This document shows, piece after piece, positions 36,881 to 49,700 of a stretch of DNA of 64,000 bases; positions within the stretch are counted from its first letter, which is position 1, and the number at the start of each line of letters is the position of its first letter. The stretch is taken from assembly GCA_022606425.2 (NCBI GenBank), contig JAHDVF020001048.1:496001-560000 (forward strand), written 5' to 3'. Position numbers and translations under genes: made by a program. The stretch is from Lepidostoma basale (lineage: Eukaryota; Arthropoda; Insecta; Trichoptera; Lepidostomatidae). The notes under the pieces were generated by a model. That model saw only the letters and a program-made list of their open reading frames with translations. It was not told the origin of the DNA and searched no databases.

Positions 36881-38855
36881 TAGGGTGTCCCTTATATGGG
36901 CAAAATTTTTTTTTTTTTGATTACTGAAACGCATACCCCCTAATTGTGTTTAATAGTCTACTAGTTACCCAAATACAGAATTTCGACTTCCTACGTCAAT
37001 TCTAACCCGTGCCGACTTGCCCTCAAAGTTTTAGAAAATAGGTGATTTAAGTGTCTCTTAAATGTAGTTGTAGATGATCACTTAAAACCATTATGTTAGA
37101 TAAATATTGATAAAAACACATATTTATATAATGCTCTTTTCATAATTATAAAAAAAGATCCAAATTTATATTTATTTACTTGGATATTTCCTCTTCAAAT
37201 TCAATTTTTTTACTGTCTGGGTAAATTTTTTTATGTTCTTGCACACACCATAATATAAACTGCTTATAATCTTCATCTGCGGTAATCAAATAACGAAAGT
37301 CTGTCATTAGATTAACAGCTCTTTCAGCTGTGTCATTAACTGCTTTTAAGCTAGTATTATTCTTTTTAGCTTCCACAAACGCCGCGCTGTCTTTCAATGA
37401 AGATACAATTTATTGAAGGAAATTACTATCAAGTTTCAGTTGTGAAAATAAATCTTTACTCTTGACAGAAACAAAATCACTCAAAGATTTCCATAAAACA
37501 AGATAAAAAATACTTGTAGTACCTATAAATAAAACAAATAAGTTCTTAATTAAATACCAGATTAAACACTACTTACGTACCATATAGAGAGCCAGACATC
37601 TGTTCCTTCGATGGAACATATCTCTTTTCCGAATCACCAAAACTTTATTTTTGTAAGTTTTCTACAATGTTTCCTTTGGTTTGCTTATCAACGTTGTCAT
37701 CAAAAATTAAAAGGACGGCTATTTCCTTTGACAAGTACCACAAATGTTGACTGAACATGTTTAAAGCCGCTTTAGAAATTGTCAACTTCTTCGTAATCTT
37801 TTAAGGTCTTTAAAAAACAAAAATCTTGATTCGGAGCTTTTATCGCTAAACTACATTCAAGCCAGGGCTTTACGTAAACTGTCACAATAAATAAACAAAC
37901 ATCTCGTAAAGCTTGTTTGTCCTTAGCGCACATTTTAAACTGGGACTGCAGCAAACGCATTTTTAAGGAGTAAATAGCTCTTGCCATCCATCGTGCTTGA
38001 TGCATTGGGCCAGCAGGTCTGATTTTTATTTTATTTTCATTGCCTCCACCTAGAAAAACAATAGCAAGCTCAATTAGTTCGCTATAATCATCTCGTACAA
38101 TCGATTTTGCGATTCAAACGCACTTTTGAGCATCAGTTCGTATATATTCTGGCGGCAAGCAAAGAGTAACAAATCTCTTTCTAGTTTTTGCACACAAGCT
38201 CCGTTCAAGCATCCTGTATAAGATGCTGTCGTATCACAGCACATTCAAGAGCATCGACGTGTGTGGTATCGAATAAATTATCTAATTCAAGTTGAAAGTT
38301 CTCTTCGCGGCGCCTATGTAAGTCCTGAATCTTCTTGCTATTTTTTGCAGTTCTCGTCAGACCTGATAAAGATCCACTAACTTCTTAACATAATCAAGAA
38401 CAGCTCTGGTAGGTATTCTAGCATTTTTTCAGAATATATTGAGCTCCAGAATGACAAGATTTGCGCTTTCATCAACAGACAAATTAACTTCACGTATGTT
38501 GAAAAATAGAACTGCGAGAACTTGACGATTAGATAGTTGTTTAACCTGTTATTTGGTGATTTACTTCACCAACCAAGAAAATACTTTTTAATTACTTCTT
38601 AGTTCCACTGACATCTTTGAAATTTAAAACAACCCGTGGTTACTACCCGACAAGCCGAAATTAAATGATAATAACAACGACAAAGCGCCGCTCCTGTGAC
38701 GCAATTTGTATGGGACATCTTTGAGCGCAAGTCGGCACGGGTTACACTGTTCCGAATAAGGAAAAAATTTGGTTTCGGATGTTTTAGACCCAAATGAACA
38801 AAACAATAGCCTATGCATTGTAAAATTAAAACTTTGAAAAATAAGGGACACCCTA
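36881..38855. mobile_element. hAT DNA transposon, degraded
   Basis: 15-bp perfect terminal inverted repeats TAGGGTGTCCCTTAT, 8-bp duplication ATATACAT (36873-36880, 38856-38863) that can be verified against other FB copies. A 17-bp subterminal inverted repeat TAACCCGTGCCGACTTG lies at 37003-37019 and in reverse at 38728-38744. TIR start and 8-bp TSD fit hAT; P-like elements also make 8-bp TSDs. 1975 bp. Confidence 0.82.
37176..38005 (-). pseudogene. Broken minus-strand frame of the hAT element
   Basis: Two open pieces: 37772-38005 (MHQARWMARAIYSLKMRLL, IKAPNQDFCFLKTLKDYEEV) and 37176-37397 (NNTSLKAVNDTAERAVNLM, DEDYKQFILWCVQEHKKIYP). Stops lie between and to the right. I could not place the sequence in a transposase domain with confidence; position inside the TIRs suggests transposase. 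Confidence 0.55.
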
Positions 38856-39114
38856 ATATACATCTTCGAAAAATTTGTCAGACATGGTGGTCGTAAGAAG
38901 GGCGGAATGGAGAATGTTGTATTACATAAAGCGTGCGCTTAACCCAACCAATGACAGGTCATAAGTCCTGTAAACGCCTCGACCACCATATTCTGTTTCC
39001 AACTTGCATCTTCGTCTCTATTGAGATACAATTGATTCTTGAATTGATAGCCCGCAATGGGTGAAATCCAGTTGTTCGTTTACAAGTATTTGTATACATT
39101 CAAAATGTTGTAAA

Positions 39115-39330
39115 CTTCAATCTGTTTTCAATGCGGCAGCACGACTTATAAAAGGTGTTCCAAAAAACTAGCATATTTCAAATCAGTTTATTAACTTAAA
39201 AGACATTACAAACAGAAAAATGTTTAAGGCATCTATTGAGTACAGGTAAAATATTATAAAAATACAACAAAGTACCAGGAACGCATTAGAGATGGTTCGA
39301 CATTAGGAAGACAAGATACTTTCTAAAGAA
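39115..39330. mobile_element. LINE scraps
   Basis: 39115-39170 (+) reads LQSVFNAAARLIKGVPK, a CR1/jockey-type segment. 39175-39330 (-) is a LINE-G tail. Confidence 0.55.
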
Positions 39331-39401
39331 CAAATATTTGTGAATGTATACTTTTACCTGTATACGAAATCCTGGATTTACACCAAAGGGTGGTTAATTC
39401 A

Positions 39402-40078
39402 AATTTTAATTGTATCTCAATAGAGACGAAGACGTAAACTGGAAACTGAACATGGATGATCAAGGTTTTTACAGGACTTATGACCTGTCATTGGTTGGGT
39501 TAAGCGCACGCTTTATGTAATTACAACATTCCCCATTCCACCTTTGTTATTGTGATCATGCATGACAAATTTTTGGAAGATGTATATATACTTCAAAATC
39601 CATATTTATCTTCACGTGTCAGTTTCAGTCAGCCATCTATGTAGATTTGGTTGCACTTGTGAATTTTTTCAAGAATTAACCTATACAACCGACCCACTAA
39701 CGCCATCTATGGAGAATGATTTTCGGCATTTAGCAAACTACCTTATTAACACAATGCGAAGGCTGTCGCCTAACATACAAGTGCAACCAAATCTACATAG
39801 ATGGCTGACTGTCGCCTAACACACAAGTGCAACCAAATCTACATAGATGGCTGACTGAAACTGACACGTGAAGATAAATATGGATTTTGAAGTATATATA
39901 CATCTTCCAAAAATTTGTCATGCATGATCACAATAACAAAGGTGGAATGGGGAATGTTGTAATTACATAAAGCGTGCGCTTAACCCAACTAATGACAGGT
40001 CATAAGTCCTGTAAACACCTTGATCATCCATGTTCAGTTTCCAGTTTACGTCTTCGTCTCTATTGAGATACAATTAAA
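39402..40078. repeat. FB foldback with about 250-bp arms
   Basis: 39408-39660 and 39820-40075 are near-identical inverted arms starting TGTATCTCAATAGAGACGAA. The spacer holds a second copy of ACAAGTGCAACCAAATCTAC. Lies about 550 bp upstream of gene C. Confidence 0.8.
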
Positions 40079-40084
40079 ATACTT

Positions 40085-40620
40085 TCTAAAGTTATTTCAT
40101 AACATCTAAGTCCTGTAAACGCCTCGACCACCATATTCTGTTTCCAACTTGCACCTTCGTCTCTATTGAGATAAAATTAATATATTTGTATGTTTCTCGC
40201 ATACAACGTGTTAAAAAGTATTATTATTTATACTCAGTTAATTATTTAAATGGAATTTAATCTATTATGCTTATTCAGTTATCACGAAGATACAGACAAT
40301 TCCGCCAACAATCAATTGTTTGAGAGATTTTAATCTCACGTGCTTCAAGAGCGTCCCCTGAAATACGCGCTTCATGGTTCTTATTAATTTATCTTGCTCC
40401 ACCAGTTTACTGATAAACTCTTCATGGATGATATTATATTTATTGTGTTTGATTCTTTCTACAACAATATAACGTTTTTTTATAACCGTGTGAATGTGGT
40501 ATAATTAGAACCCGTGGATACACATTTTTTATTTATTTTAAATTTAATTAAATTTGTCTCGAATATTTGTGGTATACCTAGTTTTGTGAAGTGTTTATAG
40601 AATAAGGTTAATAGAGCCTT
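40085..40620. other. 5' flank of gene C
   Basis: An FB scrap (to 40180) then unique AT-rich DNA. Transcription should begin here, but I cannot fix a promoter; TTTATAGAATAAGG sits about 30 bp before the ATG. Confidence 0.35.
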
Positions 40621-40624
40621 CAAA

Positions 40625-40709
40625 ATGAAGGCACCTGAATCTGACTATGTGTATTACGTGGAAGATCTCTCTGTTAGCGTTAGGAATCAATACATTGCAG
40701 CTACTATTG
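40625..40709 (+). CDS. Gene C exon 1 (start codon)
   Basis: ATG at 40625 after CTTCAAA; encodes MKAPESDYVYYVED to SVRNQYIAATI, then one base before GTAAGT at 40710. Length 85 nt and phase 1, identical to gene B exon 1. A LINE tail of ATTTC repeats begins about 75 bp into the intron. Confidence 0.88.
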
Positions 40710-43700
40710 GTAAGTCTTTTTCTTGTTCTTTCCCTACTGGAGGCTTCCTTAAGACTGCTTGAATCTCCATACACATACAACATTTCATTTATTTCATTTC
40801 ATTTCATTTCATTTATTTTTGCTAATAATCACAAACATTACAGACATACAATTCCAAATCGTTTGCAATTACATTATAAACAGAGAAGCATTAAAAAAAT
40901 AAAAATTAAGCTTAAGGGTAAGAAAAAATCATAACATTGATATTGCATCCCTGAGGCAACTCACACTATCACGAAATATGTCGACCTCCGAGGCGATCCG
41001 ATTAAGCAATAAGATTGCCCTACCCACAGGCATTACCATTGGCAGGTTGATTCTGCAGCGTGGCAAATAAAACAATCTGTGCTGTCTTTGACGAAGGTAA
41101 TTATCAGGGACAAATAGACCTACATCACTCAGGACATCCGAGTTCTGTACACGGCGTGAAAGTGAATGTTCCTCCTTCTCTCCAATGATTGGTAGCTTAG
41201 CATACCTAGCAAGAATTCAGTCGGAAAGAGCCACGGGTAATAACCGCGCTCCCTGAGGTAAAGAAAGCGCAGAAATTTTTTCTGCACTCGCTCCACCATC
41301 AGAGAATATCGGATCCCAGGCGGTGACCAAATAACGGAACTATATTCCAGCCGACTTCTTACCAGGGAATTATACAACACCCGAAGTACCTGTGTGTTCG
41401 AAAATATCTTGGCATTCCTGAAAACAAATCCAAGCATTTTAATGGAACTATTACATAGAGCAACTATGTGAAGATTGAACGATAATTGAGCATCGAACAG
41501 AACATCGAGATCTCTGGATGTAGAAGCTCTTTCAACATAATACCAGGAACGCATTAGTGATGGTTCGACATTAGGAAGACAAGATACTTTCCAATTCATG
41601 TCTCGTTTCATGACATGTTTTCGTAATTCGTGAGTTGACACGCGCGAAATGTCCGGCCGATATTTTAACTTCATCATGTCGCACTTCCGTTACAAGTGCA
41701 CACGCAGATCTTAATTTACCCTCTGCTTAACGCGCCAAAAGAAGTATGACTTTAAGAATTTAATTTAATTTAATTTATTTATTTTCAAAATATCTAAAAC
41801 ATTACAGAATTTTTTTTCCAATACACTAAAGATACAAGTTAGAGATACACAATAATAAGTAATACATAATAGATTAATAAAAAGAGCGAGAAACATAAGA
41901 TGCATGACAAATTAATAGAAAAAATATACCAAACAATTATAATAAAGATAGTACTAGAGCCAAACTATCACAAAATACGTCAATCTCCGAGGTGATACGA
42001 TTAAGCAAAGATATTGCTCTACCTACCGGCATAACCATTGGCAGGTAGGTTCTGCATCGTGGGAGATAAAACAATTTATGGCCCCTTTGTCGAAGATCAG
42101 GGACGAACAGACCTACATCACTCAGGATTTCTGAGTTGTGTATACAACCGCCTATCAGAAATGGACACCCAAGTGAATGTCTCGTCTCCTCTCGAGTGAC
42201 TGGTAGCCTAGCATCCCTAGCAAGAAATCAGTTGGAAAGAGCCACGGGTAATATCCACACTCCCTAAGATAGAGGTATCGCAGAAATTTTTTCTGCACCC
42301 TCTCCACCATCAGGGAATATCGAACCTCATGCGGCGCCCAGATAATGGAACTAAACTCCAACCGACTTCTCACCAGAGAGTTATACAGTAGCTTCAGCAC
42401 CTGAATATTACGAAAGATCTTGGCTTTTCTAATGACAAAACCAAGCATTTTGAGGGAGCTATTACATAGTGAAGTTATGTGAAGACACATATATTGCACT
42501 ACATAATCAGCCTCACGGGACTCGTCCTCGTGGAAGACCTCCTAAAAGATGGAAGGACAGCTGGGGATCTACCTCACAGGAGGAGCAACCCTCTGGAGAA
42601 CAGACCACTTAGGTCTACAGCAATCTGTGCTGAATGGTTTATAATTGATGCATATTATATTTATTCTTTCTTTCTCAGTCATCTCTCCACTGCTGGAAAT
42701 AGGCCTCCTCCATTTTCTTCCACTCCACTCTATCTTGGGCTTCTCTTTGCCACATTTTACCAGCGACAGGGATAATGTCGTCAGCCCATCTTTTTTGAGG
42801 TAGGCCCACTCTTTTTTTTCTATCCCATGGTCTCCATTTGAGGACTCTGGGTGCCCATCGCTCTATTCCCTGTCTGGCGACATGACATGCCCACTGATAT
42901 TTCTGCTAAGCGACAAGGTCCATTATGTCTATGACTTTTGTTCGGCGTCTTATTTCTTCATTTCTTATTTTGTCTTTTAGACATACGCCTAACATTTGTC
43001 TTTCCTTTGCGTACATTTTAGTTTATGTACCGTATTGGCAGTAAGCATAATGGTTTCCAGGCCATAGGTGATGACGGGGAGAATACATGTTGCATATACT
43101 TTTCTTCTCAGATTTATGGGTATGTCCTTATTCTTTAGTATGTGTTTCATCTTTCCAAAGGCTGTCCATCCTAATCCTATTCTCCTGGGGATCTCTGCTA
43201 TCTGATTTTCATTCCCTACTTTGATCTTATGTCCAAGATATATGAATTTCTAAACAGCTTCTATTGTTTTATTTTCCATGGTTATGTTACTGTTGGATGG
43301 GCTCATAATTTTGGTCTTATTAATGTAAATCTCTAGACCGATCTTTAGGGAAGCGTCATGGAGTTCTCTTATCATAGAGAGATGTTCTTCCAAGTCTTCG
43401 CTGACTTCGGCAAAACGCAGGTTACTCAGGTACATTCCGTTGATCCTTATTCCTTTCTGTTCCCAGTTTAATGTTTAAAACACGCTTTCCAGAACAAGTG
43501 TGAATAATTTGGGTGACATAGTGTCACCCTGTCTAACCCCTCTTTCTACTTGTTTTGTGTCTTCATCTATTCTTACGTCTAGTGTAGCATGGTCATATAT
43601 AAACTTTGTTAACTTTGAATATCTTGAGTCTATTCTAGCATCGCTTAGTGCTTTTACTATTTCCCATTGAGCTATTGAATCAAAAGCTTTTTTATAGTCA

Positions 43701-46700
43701 ATAAAAGCTTAGTGGATATCTATGTTGTATTCTGCGCTCTTTTCGATGGTTAGGCGCAATGCACTGGAGTATATGTATGAATAGTTTAGGAGTATATGGA
43801 CTGCCTGGATGAGTTCCTCTCCTCCTAATTTCAACATGTCGCTCGTCACTTGATCTTCTCCCGGACTTTCAAATCAAATCATTTTATTTACTTAAAAGAC
43901 ATTACAAACAGCATAAATGTTTAAGGCATCTATTGAGTACAGGTAAGATATGATACACATACGAGTACAACATAATACTAGGAACGCATTAGTGATGGTT
44001 CGACATTAGGAAGACAAGATACTTTCCAAAGTCAAGAGCATTTGTCCCCTGAACGTACTTTCACTAACATGAAAGACGTCGATCTCCGAGGAGACCACGT
44101 TCAGCAGACTAATTGCTCTTCCCACCGGTGTCACCAGAGGCAGATTGGTTCTGGCAGCCGGTAGGTAAAACAATCTGTGCTGTCGCTGTCGGAGATATCT
44201 ATCGGGGACAAAAAGACCAACATCCTCCAGTACCGCCGAGTTCTCGAAGTATCCCCTAATTAATCTAAAGATATGGGTGTCCATCTCTTCGAAGCTGTAG
44301 AGAATTGGTTCCGAGCATTCCCAAAAGAAATGCCGTGGGATAGAGCCACGGATAACTACCATACTCCCTCATGTAGAGATACCTCAGAAATTTTTTCTGG
44401 ACCCTCTCAAGCACAACGGAATATCTCGCTTCGTGAGGACTCCAAATCACAGAACCACTTTCGGGTCTGCTCCGAACCAATGCGTTGTATAGGGCTCTGA
44501 GCACATTGGGATCCCTGAAAACTCTTCCGGTCCGGACGATGAACCCCCGCATCCTCAGTGTAATGCCACAAATCCTCTACTCAAACTCATTGTATTCTAT
44601 TTCCGTCATTTCTTCTGGCGATGGCAGTGTGATTGTCACACTGTCTTTGGTCTGGTGTAGAATTCATGTGACAATAAAATGGCGATAGATTGGCTACCTA
44701 TCACATGTCACGAGAATCAATATAATAGCTACAAAATAAAAAATTGTATACAGTAATTGGGTCCAAACGACCTGTTGTGTACATAAAAAAAAATATATAT
44801 TGTAGCATAGTTGTTTTCTTTGTGTAGAGTCACAGGTTTATATAGATCTGTATACATTTCTGAAAAATTTGGCTCAAATGAAGAAGTGATTGCCGACACT
44901 TCGGTCTATTTTGAGAGCAAGGACAAATCGTTCTATAAAAAAGACATCGAAAAATTAAAGGAGCAGTGAAATGGATGTATCTCTCTTGAAGATAAGCATG
45001 TTGATGAATTAAATCGAATTTCATTTAAAAAAAAGTTTTCATTAGTTAGTCCGAGGACTTGTTGAGTGATGTGTTCCATATCAAATATTTCATATATATC
45101 AATTACCAAATCTTTGATAAGGTATGATGGAAAGTCATTTGGGTTGGCTTTAATTACCTGCAATAAGATAAGATACTCTTTAAATACATCGTAGGTACCA
45201 ATTTAGTCATGAGACTTACCTTCCACAATGATGCATTCGAAAATAAATAAATTCACAATTGACATTGGGACACAATGGGAAGCAAAAAATAAATATTATA
45301 TGTAGGTGATCCACATAAGTGGACTTCGACGCTGAACCAGCATATTTCATGATGAAATATAGTACACAAAACGCCTGACTCAGGACCTACTTATCAAAAC
45401 TGCTAAGTCGGGGCCCAGATTTATACAGTTTGGGCACTAGGTCACTAGAGCAGGGCATCTGTACAAAGACGAGCAAAGCATATAAAAGCGGTACTTCCGA
45501 CCACCCAATACGTCAGTCAGTATTGCGACTTCTAACCGACACGAGTCTACGCCGTCAAGTCTACGTACGAGAAACCTCCGACCTTTCCTACCGAGCTACA
45601 CAACTGTCTACACTGCTACGACGTAACTTCCGACGAATCTTCGCTCCAGCCGACCGACGCTACTGCCCAGCGAGCCACCATCCTCTACTGCTCACCACCC
45701 GGACTCCGCCACGCTGCTATCGACATCCAGCCACGCTCCATTACGAGTACATTACACTGTAACGTATGATTACTTGTGATCTGCAATAAACGCTGAAACC
45801 TCAACTGCTTTTAACTCTCACCACATCCTCCAAAGACATAATATGCTATGCAGATGATGCGGTGCTAATAGCAAACTCTGAAGATGATCTACAAAGGCTA
45901 CTGTACAAATTCCACATATCATCTCAAAGATTCAACATGAAAATCTCCATAGACAAGACAAAGAGCATGGTTACATCAAGACAACCAGTACGATGCAAGC
46001 TTGCATTAGATAATAAAATAATAGAACAAGTGATGCATTTCAAGTACTTAGATGTTGATGTATCAAGCAGCAGTGACCTCTATGGAGAAGTAAGTGAATC
46101 AACAAACAGGGCCGCTGTTTTGGCTGGCTGCTTGACGAATGCTGTTTGGAAAAATAAAAATATGCTAAAGGAGAGCAAAATTCGAATCTACAAGACATGC
46201 GTACGTTCTATAATGACATCTGGAATAGAAACGAGAGCTGACACCATCTTAGCATCAAAACTATTGAGTACCAGGAGAGCATATTGCCTATAATATAGTT
46301 TCTGTAACAATTTAATGGGCGGTGCAATGCACATTATACAAGTAAGGAAGGTTTCAATAACCGAAATATTTCACGCTTCAAACTACCCCCATATCTTCTT
46401 GGCCATTCTGCTATCCTGATACCTAGATTTAATTTTTAAACTTTTTATATGGAGAAATTGTGCGTTTTCAACTTTTTAAAATTAAAAATTATAAAATTTA
46501 ATTGTATCTCAATAGAGACGAAGGTGCAAACTGGAAACTGAATATGGTTGATCAAGGTGTTTACAGGACTTATGACCTGTCATTGGTTGGGTTAAGCGCA
46601 CGCTTTATGTAATTACAACATTCCCCATTCCACCTATTTTCTTTATGACCATGTAATACAAATTTTTGGAGGTTGTATATATGCTACAAATCTATACTTA

Positions 46701-49700
46701 TCTTCACATGTCAGTTTCAATACGCCATCTATGTAGATTTGATTACATATGTTAATCTTTTTAAGATTAATCTATATAATCCACACACTAACGCCATCTA
46801 TGGAGATTAATTTTTAGCATTTAGCAAACTACTTTATTAACACAATGTGAAAGCTATCGCCATTAGCGCATTGTTTAGAAGCCGCCTGGAGATATCACTC
46901 CTATCTATATGCCAAAGAATTGACCAGAATGATTACTAATATTTTTTTGTGAATGTATACTTATACTTGTATACGAATCCTGGATTTCACCTGTTTCAGT
47001 TTCAATTAATCACCCACCATGGGTGAAATCCAGGATTCGTATACAAGTATAAGTATACATTCACAAAAAAATATTTAAAAATGATAAAATAGTGAAAACT
47101 AAAATTTCGGTTTTGAAAATATTAAGCACCATGAGGCGTTCATGGCGTGCTAGGAGGTATCGGACGTAAAAAATAATAATTTAACATCAAAAATACCTCG
47201 GATGCTTTTTGTTTCTTTCGTGAGCAAGATAAGTAGCATTTGGGATTTCAAGCTTCAAACTACCCACATATCTCTTTTGTCATTCTGCTATCCTGATACT
47301 AAGATTTCATTAGAAAACTTTTTGTATGGACAAATTGTGTGCTACTTATTTTTTAACTTAAACATTATGAAACCGTAAACGGATTTCGGAATTTTGGGTT
47401 GAAATAAATTTTATTCAATGAAGAAATCCCAAATTCTTGCGTACAAAATTATGTTAGAGGAAGGTTAAGAAAGACATGGCTTTAATTACTGAAAGGCGGC
47501 CTCTCTCATCTCGATCTTTTCATCTCAGGAGATGTAATTTCTATGTCACGGAACTATTTTAAAAATAGGCCAAGTGCTATGACTGTCACACCGAAGGTGC
47601 CGGGTTCGATTCTTGGCGACATTCTTGCGATTGTCACACTGCAATCACAATTGGCAACAAAATATTCTTCTCTCTACTACCAGCGCTCAAATCAAGAAAC
47701 GCACACTGGAAAATCATCAAACAATCATCCGAACAGTAGTGACCTATGGATGTGAGGCGTGGACAATGACAGCGAAATCCGCAGAGCGACTGGATACTTT
47801 TGAGAGAAGGGTGCTGCGCAGAATTATGGGACCTGTGAGTGACGGTGAAGGCTGGAGAGTGCGGCATAATGACGAGTTGTACTATATTTACAAAGTTCCC
47901 ATTCTCGCCACACAGGTCAGACTGAATAGACTGAGATGGGCCGGTCACGTGCAGAGGATGCCGTCATCGCGAACCCCAAAAAGATTGCTGGGGTGGCATC
48001 CAGGTGGTAGAAGACCAATTGGACGACCAAGGCTGCGATGGGAGGATGAAGTTGGGAGAGATGGGGCGAAATTGTTACGAGTATCAGATTGGAGGGTCGA
48101 AGCGGAGGACAGGAAGAGTTGGAGGCGAAGAATACAGGTTAAGGCTCGATATGAGCTGTAGGGCCATCGAATAAAAAGAAGAAGTCACACTCTCTTTGGT
48201 CTGGAGTAGAATTCACGTGACAATAAAATGGCTATAGATTAATTACCTATCAAACGTCTATCTAAGTACGGTCATCTCTATTAAGATTCCAGTGTTAGGT
48301 GGTTAATGTTTTTAAAGGCGTTTGTGATTGATTGGTCTAATTGTGATTAGTTTGCCAGATTAAATAAATAGCCAAATGGTCATTATTTAAGCAGTATTAA
48401 CCAACAACATTCCCGAACTCACGTCAGAATGAATATTTTGTAATGAATTTGGATTATCATCGATCATTAGACACGTGTCGTTTTCATGAACATCTCAGAA
48501 CGAAATCAACAAAGATAATGGCGCGCGCACTGCTTAAATCATGTTTATTTAAATGTTTCACAGTGGTTTCAGCATGTTTATTTAGACTCATTATAACTCT
48601 TTATAAGGATATACATCGCTGGACTGGAGGAGAGCTGTTATCATGCCTCTATATAAATGGATGGGGTCACGTATGGACTGTGGAAACCACCGGGAAGACC
48701 TATTGTATGTTTAGCGCCGTTGAAAAACTCTAGGGTCGAATTTTGATAGATATTTGGGGGATGTGGTGAGAGTTAAAAGCAGTGGAAGTTTCAGCGTTTA
48801 TTGCAGATCACAAGTAATCATACGTTAACAGTATCATGTACTTGTAATGGAGCGTGCGCCTGGACGTCGATATCAGCGGGGCGGAGTCCGGGCGGTGAGC
48901 AGTAGAGGATAATGACTCGCTGGGCGGTAGCGTCGGTCGGCTGGAGCGAAGACTCGTCAGAAATTACGTGGCGTAGCAGTGTAGATAGTAGCGTAGCTCG
49001 GTGGGAGAGTTGGAGGTTCTTTGTACGTAGACTTGACAGCGTAGACTCGTGTCGGTTAGAAGTTGCAAGAAGGAATGACGTATCGGGTGGTCGGATGTAC
49101 CGCTTTTATATGTTTTGCTTCCCTTTGCACACGATGCTCTGCTCTAGTGACCTGTGTGAATGAATCCGGGCCCTGATTCATCACTTTTATTCCCAGCAAC
49201 GTATTTCATAATTGCGATTTGTAGGTGCAAAGTCAGGTGTTTTCGGTTATTCGTGTAATATTTTTCATCATGAAATATGCTGGTACAGCAGTCGAAGTCC
49301 ATTGGGTCCACTTATGTGGGTCATGCATTTTGTACTTTGCCTGCGAGGTCAATAACCTACAGATATAGAGAAAAGGACGACGACTGACAGAGTATGGGAT
49401 GTATGTTCTATAATTTGGTGGTCTTTTGTCCTCAGCCTGCATGACCGCTTTCGCTTATGGCGCCGGTATCGGCTGGGTGTCTCCGGTGTTGCCGCTGCTG
49501 CAGAGCCCCGAATCGCCCATCGGCACGCCGCTGACGCCCTCGCAGGCGGCAGCCGTGGCTTCGCTGTACTGCGTGGGCGGACTGGTGGGCTCGCTGCTGG
49601 CCGGCATCGTCGTGGACAAGTGGGGCCGCAAGATCACGGGGCTGGCTATCGCGGTCCCCTACGTGGTCAGTTCTAACACATTGATTAATAGCCCTTGGCT

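Larger units (their letters stand above)
35965..39050. repeat. FB foldback cluster hosting a hAT element
   Basis: Plus-oriented FB arms at 35968-36335 and 36640-36880 and the reverse arm at 38864-39050. The FB core is split at ATATACAT by the hAT element 36881-38855. Contains a tandem duplication (36297-36712). Confidence 0.72.

Noticed and set aside
45430..45762. 110-codon frame inside the LTR
   Set aside because: Lies in an LTR that recurs twice without this frame; no protein motif.
48443..48733. 96-codon hypothetical gene
   Set aside because: No motif, no splice or codon-use support, and it lies in an intron full of repeats.
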